A DNA stretch of 25,909 nucleotides from JAZDKP01 sp043802925. GTDB lineage: Bacteria > Fibrobacterota > OXYB2-FULL-49-7 > JAEUSG01. The translations under genes and the position numbers were made by a program. Below, one piece after another: positions 17,499-22,805 of this stretch (positions are counted from its first letter, which is position 1; each line of letters starts with the position of its first letter). Location of the stretch: NCBI GenBank assembly GCA_043802925.1, contig JAZDKP010000283.1, positions 1 to 25,909 on the forward strand. The letters are read 5' to 3'. The notes under the pieces are model-generated. The model did no database searches, was not told the origin of the DNA, and saw nothing but the letters and a program-made list of their open reading frames with translations.

Positions 17499-17939
17499 TC
17501 AGAACAACTTTTGATGATGTTTCTTCAGCCATTGCTTGACTGCTTTTTCCAATTCTTTTGTGAATTTCAGCAACTCATCCGCTTCCGCCGCCGTTGTTCC
17601 TCCAGCACAATCATATTCCACTGAGTTACGCTTGATTCGACAGGCATCCAGATATGCGGCATCATCTTCCCTATCCATGCCCAGGATGACAGGAAGCGCC
17701 TGGAGAGTCCTGTAATGGGCAAGGGTTTTTTCTGGCCTGAATCCTTCGGCATAAAGTAAAATCGTGCACAATTTCAATGCGGCATTGTAAGCGATACCGA
17801 ATCGCCAGTCCGTGGAAATCTCCTCCCGGCCCGCATCCTCAAGGTCCCTTCGGACAATCTCGAAAAGATTGCCAATTTCTTCCAGGCTGGTTACGTGCGG
17901 CTTCAGCCAACCATTACGACGCCATTCTTTCAAATTCAT
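17499..17939 (-). CDS. HEPN domain protein, partner of wHTH-nucleotidyltransferase
   Basis: The 146-aa, all-helical product follows the HEPN pattern: LKEWRRNGWLKPH, then WRFGIAYNAALKLCTILLYAEGFRP, HYRTLQALPVILG and CRIKRNSVEYD. HEPN proteins paired with minimal nucleotidyltransferases usually form toxin-antitoxin modules, the HEPN being an RNase. Here the expected Rx4-6H motif reads RIKRNSVEYD with no histidine, so RNase activity may be absent or altered. The ATG at 17939 is chosen over upstream TTG codons; GGAA lies before it. It overlaps the 3' end of the nucleotidyltransferase gene by 26 nt, implying translational coupling. The gene lies between two transposase remnants. Confidence 0.75.
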   Translation of the reverse strand: MNLKEWRRNGWLKPHVTSLEEIGNLFEIVRRDLEDAGREEISTDWRFGIAYNAALKLCTILLYAEGFRPEKTLAHYRTLQALPVILGMDREDDAAYLDACRIKRNSVEYDCAGGTTAAEADELLKFTKELEKAVKQWLKKHHQKLF

Positions 17940-18504
17940 CTTCTGTTCCAACAATATAAATACGTTTTCCTTTCATCAGCGTATGTATAAAATGCTCTTT
18001 CCGCCGTATTCGCGACCGAAACTCATCGCGTGAAAAGATATGCGGATTGATTTCTCGACCCAACAGATGTGCGGGTTCCTTCAAAAGTTTGCTCAGGGCA
18101 CTTAAGCGGATGGTTCCAACGACAAGAAGGTCGATATCGCTTTTTTCATGAGCAGTACCGTCGGCGATTGAGCCGAATATAAAAGCCAGCTCAATTCCAT
18201 CTTGACCGGTTAGGGTATCTTTCAAGACATCCGCCATCCCAACTGTTTTCAGCACAAGTTCCCGAATAGGCCCAAATAAAGGATGGTCTGAATTGGCGCT
18301 ATAATAGACTCTGTTTCCATTACGCCGCTGAAGAATTAAACCCAATTTCATTAGATTGGCTGCTTCCTGCTGGACTGTACCAATAGCGGAATTGGCTTGA
18401 CGGCTGATGTCCCGCAGGTGCAATTCGCTATGTTGGCCACTGAAAAGCAGACGGAAAAACTCCGCCCGGGTATTGGATGAAAGAAGGTTTGACAACGCAC
18501 TCAT
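17914..18504 (-). CDS. Winged-HTH fused to minimal nucleotidyltransferase (MNT antitoxin-like)
   Basis: The 196-aa product starts with an ArsR/MarR-like winged helix (~8-75: HLRDISRQANSAIGTVQQEAANLMKLGLI, then wing RRNGNRVYYSAN). It continues into a nucleotidyltransferase fold with GSIADGTAHEKSDIDLLV: Gly111-Ser112, Asp123 and Asp125 form the metal/nucleotide site. MNT proteins of this class neutralise HEPN toxins, in known cases by adenylylating them. The fused HTH suggests that the protein also represses its own operon. A perfect 14-bp palindrome lies 17 nt upstream of the ATG. No strong ribosome site is visible. It is the first gene of the pair. Confidence 0.85.
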   Translation of the reverse strand: MSALSNLLSSNTRAEFFRLLFSGQHSELHLRDISRQANSAIGTVQQEAANLMKLGLILQRRNGNRVYYSANSDHPLFGPIRELVLKTVGMADVLKDTLTGQDGIELAFIFGSIADGTAHEKSDIDLLVVGTIRLSALSKLLKEPAHLLGREINPHIFSRDEFRSRIRRKEHFIHTLMKGKRIYIVGTEDEFERMAS

Positions 18505-18520
18505 GATTGTTCGTCAACAA

Positions 18521-18550
18521 CATACAATTGTATGGCTACGCCATGCAATT
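18521..18550. promoter_or_regulatory. Nested palindromic operator candidate for the MNT-HEPN operon
   Basis: CATACAATTGTATG (18521-18534) is a perfect 14-bp palindrome. It overlaps a larger inverted repeat, AATTGTATGGC (18526-18536) against GCCATGCAATT (18540-18550), with one mismatch and a 3-nt spacer. It sits immediately upstream of the wHTH-MNT start, where an autoregulatory winged helix would be expected to bind. Confidence 0.55.
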
Positions 18551-18900
18551 AGATTTTAATGGCCGAAAGAACCTATGACACTGCCAAGATTCGATCTTGT
18601 CAGTCGTCTTGTGGCCTCAATGGGTTATAGCGCCAGAATTGTCTTTAATAAAGATTCGCACTCTCGCCGTCGCCTTGCTGGCGCCGCCGGATACCCGTTC
18701 TAGGGATTTATTCCTTCCGTCACGCCGCTTCTCGATAATAATGATGATGGAGTCCGCCTAAAACCGATATTTTACGGATATGCCCCTCCCCTTTTATGTC
18801 TATGAATATCGGAAGCCTCTGGCCAATCCCCTGATACGGTCTCTGCGAATTGTAATGAATCACAAATTTCGATAAATGCCTGCCATACCCCCTGGCCGGC
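18551..18900. other. Intergenic stretch without a supported gene
   Basis: Upstream of the wHTH-MNT operator no frame with a ribosome site or recognisable domain is visible on either strand, and no RNA gene was recognised. It leads into transposase remnant B and is likely degraded island DNA. Confidence 0.4.
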
Positions 18901-19047
18901 TACGACAACTTTATCGAGGAGGAAGATGCCATCCGGCGGATTCTCACACACTGTGCGCTCTGGAAAGAGGCGCCGGTAAAGCCGCCCTCGATCGCTGCAA
19001 CGCCAGAACCGCTCGCTCCACAAACGGAAAATCCATTTGCCTCTCCG
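18901..19047 (+). pseudogene. Transposase C-terminal remnant, IS91-like (copy B)
   Basis: The plus-strand frame reads YDNFIEEEDAIRRILTHCAL followed by WKEAPVKPPSIA, the near-terminal pattern (F-I-E-x-x-x-x-I-R-R-I-L-T-H-x-x-L-W) of IS91-like HUH transposases. No intact N-terminal or catalytic part is present, and the frame runs into the end of the convergent DUF116-like gene. It shares a 24-nt identical core with copy A on the other side of the MNT-HEPN pair, in the same orientation, and keeps more of the transposase than copy A. Confidence 0.5.
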
Positions 19048-19632
19048 TTACTTTTTCATCCCCTTCACATAATCCGCTGCCTTCTGCAAAATGCGCAGAT
19101 AGCTGTCCGTCCCGTTCTTCACCACATTCTCATAACAGGACTGCACCGTGGGTTTGTTGATGTTCTTCAGTTCGTATTCGAGCTTGGTCACCGGCACGAG
19201 GAAGGCCTTGACCCCGATTTTACCCATCTTTTCCCGGCCTTCCTTCAGGTCCGGCGGGCACGCAACCCCCACCACGGCACGGGGCAACCCCTCGGCCAGG
19301 CAAACGTCAAGGATTTGACGGCCGCCGGGAATGACCAGCACTTTTCCGGTAAGACCGTTTTCGCGGAGAAACCTGCGGGAAAGCAGCGTGTATTCGCCGA
19401 GACGGCAGGTGACCTCCGGCGACTGGCGGTAGGTCAGCGTGCAGCGCGTTTCCTCGCTGTCGCTGCAAAGAAAATAGCCGCGGTAGCGCTCGGCCGGGCA
19501 GGTCTCGGGAACAAAGCAGCGCGGGAAAAAGACCACCAGATCAAGTTTGTAACCCTCACGAACCACATCTTCAATCTTCCGCTCTTCCGCGGGGTCGTGA
19601 ACGTAATCCGTGCAAAAACGGGTCTCGTCCAT
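19048..19632 (-). CDS. DUF116-like protein
   Basis: The 194-aa product has no signal peptide. Residues ~90-160 show an alternating alpha/beta pattern: KVLVIPGGRQILDVCLAEGLPRAVVGVACPPDLKEGREKM, resembling the DUF116 core (VVIVPGG..., VVAVACEKDLKEG). The N-terminal half has several cysteines (FCTDYV, RCFVPETCPAER, FLCSDSEETRCTL), which might bind metal. Function is unknown. It follows the NfuA-type gene by 6 nt with no clear ribosome site, so translational coupling is likely and a link with Fe-S assembly or an Fe-S client is possible. The DUF116 call is by pattern only. Confidence 0.5.
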   Translation of the reverse strand: MDETRFCTDYVHDPAEERKIEDVVREGYKLDLVVFFPRCFVPETCPAERYRGYFLCSDSEETRCTLTYRQSPEVTCRLGEYTLLSRRFLRENGLTGKVLVIPGGRQILDVCLAEGLPRAVVGVACPPDLKEGREKMGKIGVKAFLVPVTKLEYELKNINKPTVQSCYENVVKNGTDSYLRILQKAADYVKGMKK

Positions 19633-19638
19633 AACCGG

Positions 19639-19860
19639 CTATTTCACGGCTTCGACGCGGACAATCCCGGGAACTTCGCGCCGGATGACACGCTCCACGC
19701 CGTCCTTCAGGGTCATGGCCGAATGCGGGCAGCCGGAACATGCACCCTTGAGCCTCACCTGTACCACACCGTCCTTTACATCGACCAGTTCAATGTCACC
19801 GCCGTCAGCCTGCAGCGCGGGCCGGATGGATTTGATTGCTTCTTCGACGTTCTTCCGCAT
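19639..19860 (-). CDS. NifU C-terminal-domain (Nfu-type) Fe-S scaffold
   Basis: The 73-aa product is a stand-alone NifU C-terminal domain: VEEAIKSIRPALQADGGDIE, then VVQVRLKGACSGCPHSAMTL with the CxxC pair Cys41/Cys44 that holds a [4Fe-4S] cluster between two subunits, and ERVIRREVPGIVRVEAV. It delivers Fe-S clusters to apoproteins in the cytosol. AGGAGA precedes the ATG. It heads a two-gene unit with the DUF116-like gene; a hairpin lies in its leader. Confidence 0.95.
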   Translation of the reverse strand: MRKNVEEAIKSIRPALQADGGDIELVDVKDGVVQVRLKGACSGCPHSAMTLKDGVERVIRREVPGIVRVEAVK

Positions 19861-19886
19861 GCGCTCTCCTGTATTGAATTAAAATT

Positions 19887-19910
19887 CCGGTTCACGGGCC
19901 CATGAACCGG
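19887..19910 (-). promoter_or_regulatory. Leader hairpin of the Nfu gene
   Basis: CCGGTTCA (19887-19894) pairs with TGAACCGG (19903-19910) around an 8-nt loop. On the minus strand the stem is followed by a weak T-rich run and then the AGGAGA ribosome site. It could be an attenuator, mRNA stabiliser or the end of a short upstream transcript. Confidence 0.4.
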
Positions 19911-20071
19911 ATACCGGAGGGAAAAATATAATATTCAATCCTGAAAACCAAGAACCGGCCGACTTCGACCTTGTCTGGCTGTTCATTGACGTCCAAAAAT
20001 CCTTAAAATTCTTCAGAAAACGTAAAAAAGCAAGGGCATCTGCAGTTATTGTAGGAATCTTAAGAAAGATG

Positions 20072-20100
20072 TTGACTTTTTCACGGCTATTGAGTATTAT
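20072..20100 (+). promoter_or_regulatory. Sigma-70-type promoter of the HTH-receiver gene
   Basis: TTGACT (20072-20077) and TATTAT (20095-20100) are separated by 17 nt. The start site would be near 20107, about 36 nt before the ATG at 20143. An inverted repeat GTAGGAAT (20051-20058) / ATTCCTAC (20121-20128) brackets it and could be an operator. Confidence 0.65.
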
Positions 20101-20142
20101 TACCATCAAATAAGACTACAATTCCTACTAAGGCACTATTAA

Positions 20143-20733
20143 ATGACCGTGAATTTAGAAGAAAAACCGGTATTAACCACCCACGAAGTTGCCAAATACC
20201 TGAACGTGTATACCAACACGGTCATCAACTGGATGAACACGGGTAAACTGAACGGATACCGCACCCCCGGCGGCCACCGCCGCATCCTGCGCCAGGAACT
20301 TCTCTCCTTCATCCGCAGCAACCACCTGGAAGACTCGCTCAAAGTCAATTCCCGTAAAAAAATCCTGATTGTCGAGGACGACCCGGACGCCATGGACCTT
20401 TATATGAGCATCCTCGAAAAGGAAAACTACGACATCAAAAAGTCCTACACCGGGTACAGTTCCGGAATCGCCATCGACTTCAGGCCCGACCTCATCATCC
20501 TCGATATTATGCTGCCCGATTTTGACGGTTATAAAATCTGCGACTTTCTCCGAAAGTCGCCCGAGACCGCGGGCACCAAAATCCTGGTCATTTCCGCGAT
20601 CAGCGAACTGCGAAAGATTAAAAAAATGTACGACCTCGGCGCCAACGAGTACTTGGTCAAGCCGTTCTCCATCGTCGAGCTCAAGAACAAAATAAAAACC
20701 TTAATATTTCCGGAAGGAGTGTTGGTCGCGTAA
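20143..20733 (+). CDS. MerR/BldC-type HTH fused to response-regulator receiver domain
   Basis: The 196-aa product carries an N-terminal excisionase/BldC-like HTH (9-58): LTTHEVAKYLNVYTNTVINW, then NGYRTPGGHRRILRQELLSF, the helix-turn-helix plus GGHRR wing. A CheY-like receiver follows (72-188): acidic pocket EDD (78-80), phosphoacceptor Asp121 in LIILDIMLPDFDGY, Ser151 in ILVISAIS and Lys173 in EYLVKPFS. The HTH is at the N-terminus, reversed relative to most response regulators. No histidine kinase lies in the window. The stop TAA overlaps the ATG of the next gene (TAATG), so the two are translationally coupled. Confidence 0.93.
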   Translation: MTVNLEEKPVLTTHEVAKYLNVYTNTVINWMNTGKLNGYRTPGGHRRILRQELLSFIRSNHLEDSLKVNSRKKILIVEDDPDAMDLYMSILEKENYDIKKSYTGYSSGIAIDFRPDLIILDIMLPDFDGYKICDFLRKSPETAGTKILVISAISELRKIKKMYDLGANEYLVKPFSIVELKNKIKTLIFPEGVLVA

Positions 20734-20903
20734 TGGAAGAAGAAACCGAAGTCACCCATAAGCTGTGCGAAACGGAAGGGGTGGACGACTTCAACTGCAT
20801 TGACTGCCCCGAGTTCGACAGTTGCCAGATGATTCTCTACGATTCGTACGATGAGTCCGGCGACGATGGCGACGCCAACGAAAGCGGCCTGACCATCATT
20901 TAA
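20733..20903 (+). CDS. Small acidic cysteine-cluster protein
   Basis: This 56-aa protein begins at the ATG overlapping the stop codon of the HTH-receiver gene; a GGAAGGAG site lies ~18 nt upstream, inside that gene. It is strongly acidic and carries Cys12, Cys22, Cys25 and Cys31 in the pattern NCIDCPEFDSCQMI, likely a metal-binding knuckle. The C-terminal half (YDESGDDGDANESG) appears disordered. No known family is recognised. Coupling suggests that it works with, or is a partner of, the receiver protein. Confidence 0.7.
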   Translation: MEEETEVTHKLCETEGVDDFNCIDCPEFDSCQMILYDSYDESGDDGDANESGLTII

Positions 20904-20918
20904 CAAAGGATTTTTCCC

Positions 20919-21272
20919 ATGCAGTTACCCCGTTATAAAAAGAAAAAGCGCCTCAAGCACAAGGTCTGCCAGGAACCGGGCTGCGGCAAGGAGTTCATCG
21001 GGCACCCCATCGCCAAGTACTGCGAGTTCCACCGCAACATCGCCAACCGGACGCGCAAGACCAAGGAGTACGAGGCCGTGGACGTCAAGAACTTCGTGTT
21101 CAAACACGGCTTCACCGAGGTCACGGAGCTCGAGCTCTCGTGCCAGCTGCCGGGCTGCAGCGCCAAGTACAAGGTCAAGATTTTCCCCAAGCAGTACATC
21201 TACCCCAAGTTCTGCATCGCGCACCGCAACGAGTACAAACGAGACGCCTTTTCCGCGGCCGCAACCGCCTGA
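20919..21272 (+). CDS. Basic protein with two tandem Cys3His zinc-binding motifs
   Basis: The 117-aa protein has a lysine-rich N-terminus (YKKKKRLKHK) and an internal duplication: Cys17-x4-Cys22-x12-Cys35-x2-His38 (CQEPGCGKEF...YCEFH) and Cys75-x4-Cys80-x18-Cys99-x2-His102 (CQLPGCSAKY...FCIAH). Both read as CCCH zinc ribbons; together with the basic charge they suggest nucleic-acid binding, for example to RNA or DNA. No family is recognised. AAAGGA lies 9-13 nt before the ATG. It lies 15 nt after the 56-aa gene, so it is probably in the same operon. Confidence 0.75.
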   Translation: MQLPRYKKKKRLKHKVCQEPGCGKEFIGHPIAKYCEFHRNIANRTRKTKEYEAVDVKNFVFKHGFTEVTELELSCQLPGCSAKYKVKIFPKQYIYPKFCIAHRNEYKRDAFSAAATA

Positions 21273-21293
21273 AAAAATGATGTCATAAAAAAT

Positions 21294-21323
21294 TTGCCTT
21301 TTCCCCTCCTAATGTGATATTTT
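21294..21323 (+). promoter_or_regulatory. Candidate sigma-70 promoter of the SWIB gene
   Basis: TTGCCT (21294-21299) and TATTTT (21318-21323) are spaced by 18 nt, about 65 nt before the ATG at 21390. The -10 match is moderate. Confidence 0.45.
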
Positions 21324-21389
21324 AGCATAGGAAAACGGTTTACAAAAACCATTCATCCTCAACCAACATTTTTTCTGGGAGGTTCCACG

Positions 21390-21683
21390 ATGGCTGCTAA
21401 GAAAGCCAAGAAAGCCGCAAAGAAGAGCGCGCGCAAACCCAACGCTCAGTTCATGAAGCCGGTCAAGCCCAGCTGCGAACTGGCCGAAGTGGTCGGCGAA
21501 AAGTCCATTCCCCGCACCGAAATCACCAAGAAGGTCTGGGCCTACATCAAGAAGCACGACCTGCAGGACAAAAAGAACCGCCGCAACATCAATGCGGACG
21601 AGAAGCTGAAGGTCATATTCGGCGGCAAAAAGACCGTCAACATGTTCGAGATGACCAAGCTCATCGCCAAGCACCTCAGCTAA
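21390..21683 (+). CDS. SWIB/MDM2-domain protein with histone-like lysine-rich N-terminus
   Basis: The 97-aa protein has an N-terminal lysine/alanine tail (MAAKKAKKAAKKSARK), then a SWIB/MDM2 fold at ~22-97: FMKPVKPSCELAEVVGEKSI, PRTEITKKVWAYIKKHDLQD, RRNINADEKLKVIFGGKKTV and MFEMTKLIAKHLS. SWIB domains occur in eukaryotic chromatin remodellers and in bacterial proteins thought to condense or bind DNA (Chlamydia, for example). The tail resembles histone H1 and bacterial Hc1-like sequences. GGGAGG precedes the ATG. The gene has its own promoter candidate and a strong terminator, suggesting an abundant, independently expressed nucleoid protein. Confidence 0.93.
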   Translation: MAAKKAKKAAKKSARKPNAQFMKPVKPSCELAEVVGEKSIPRTEITKKVWAYIKKHDLQDKKNRRNINADEKLKVIFGGKKTVNMFEMTKLIAKHLS

Positions 21684-21707
21684 TTTTTTTTCAAGAGATG
21701 CAAAGGT

Positions 21708-21738
21708 AAAAGGCCCTGCGTTCATCGCAGGGCCTTTT
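21708..21738 (+). terminator. Strong intrinsic terminator after the SWIB gene
   Basis: A 13-bp perfect stem (AAAAGGCCCTGCG 21708-21720 with CGCAGGGCCTTTT 21726-21738) closes a 5-nt loop and ends in a T-run. It separates the SWIB gene from the downstream lipid/redox operon and can act in both directions. Confidence 0.9.
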
Positions 21739-21761
21739 AATTTCTAAAAAGAAACAAGGAC

Positions 21762-22805
21762 ATGGCCATCCTCGCCCGCAATGTGCCGCTCCCGGTATTC
21801 CTCTGTGTCGAGGAAGGCGCCGCCCGTCGGCTCTCCGCGCTGCTCCACGAAAACAATCTTCATTTCCACCGCCACCTGGTGGTCACGGGCGCCCCGCCGG
21901 TGAATGCCATTGCCGGGCGGGTGGCCGAACGGCTGTCCGGGCCCCACGAGACCGTGACGGTCACGGCCAGCACGGCCGAAGAAGCCGAGTGCATCAAGCG
22001 GGCCGTGGAACGGTTCGGGGCCGACGTGATCATCGGCGTGGGCGGCGGCACGGTGCTTGACACGGCCAAGTTCGCGGCATCGGAAAAAGGGGTGCCCTTC
22101 ATCAGCGTGCCCACCGCGGTCAGCAACGACGGCATCGCCTCCCCGGTCTCGGTCATCCGCATCAACGGCGCGGCACGCAGCCTCAACACACACATGCCCG
22201 CGGCCGTGGTCGCGGACCTCGCCATCATCCGCCAGTCGCCCCCCGCCACCATCCGCGCCGGGGTCGGCGACCTCGCATCCAACCTGTCCGCATGCGCGGA
22301 CTGGCGCCTCGCCTATAAAAAAGACAAAGAACCCCTCGATGAATTCACGGAGACCATCTCGCGGAACGCGGCTGTGCGCATCATCGAGGCGGAATCACCG
22401 GGCCTCACGGACCCGGCCTTTCTGCGCACCCTCATCGAAGGCCTCATCATGAGCGGCATCGCCATGGGCATCCACGGCAGCAGTCGGCCCAGCTCCGGGG
22501 CCGAGCACATGATCAGCCACGCCATCGATCACCTCTTTAAACAAGGCAGCCGCCACGGCGAGCAGGCGGGTCTGGCCACACTCTTCACCCTCTGCCTGCA
22601 TAAAATATCCGTGGTCCCCCTCCGACGCCTCTTTGCCGCACTCTCCATGCCGCAGGTCCCCGCGGATATCGCGCTCACCAAAAAAGAATTCCTCGCCGCG
22701 GTCAGGACCGCGCCCACCATGCGGCCCGGCCGCTATTCCATTCTGAACCAGAGCCGGAAGGCCCAGATTGAGGCCGCCTATGCCCTCGCCTATGAACAGG
22801 ACTGA
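21762..22805 (+). CDS. sn-Glycerol-1-phosphate dehydrogenase (EgsA/AraM-like)
   Basis: The 347-aa protein is an iron-alcohol-dehydrogenase-superfamily G1P dehydrogenase: nucleotide site VIIGVGGGTVLDTAKF (89-104), VPTAVSNDGIASPVSVI (116-132), and metal ligands Asp170 (GVGDLASN), His249 (SSGAEHMISHAID) and His265 (SRHGEQ). It reduces dihydroxyacetone phosphate with NAD(P)H to sn-glycerol-1-phosphate, the backbone of archaeal lipids; in Bacillus AraM makes G1P for a heptaprenyl-glycerol lipid. The motifs are complete, so activity is expected. It heads an operon overlapping a secreted redox protein, followed by an IspH-membrane fusion, which points to prenyl-glycerol chemistry. Confidence 0.88.
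   Translation: MAILARNVPLPVFLCVEEGAARRLSALLHENNLHFHRHLVVTGAPPVNAIAGRVAERLSGPHETVTVTASTAEEAECIKRAVERFGADVIIGVGGGTVLDTAKFAASEKGVPFISVPTAVSNDGIASPVSVIRINGAARSLNTHMPAAVVADLAIIRQSPPATIRAGVGDLASNLSACADWRLAYKKDKEPLDEFTETISRNAAVRIIEAESPGLTDPAFLRTLIEGLIMSGIAMGIHGSSRPSSGAEHMISHAIDHLFKQGSRHGEQAGLATLFTLCLHKISVVPLRRLFAALSMPQVPADIALTKKEFLAAVRTAPTMRPGRYSILNQSRKAQIEAAYALAYEQD

Noticed and set aside
17291..19037. Shared GAAAATCCATTT string on both sides of the HEPN/MNT pair
   Set aside because: Only 12 nt and in different frames relative to the transposase tails; not enough to call an element end or direct repeat.
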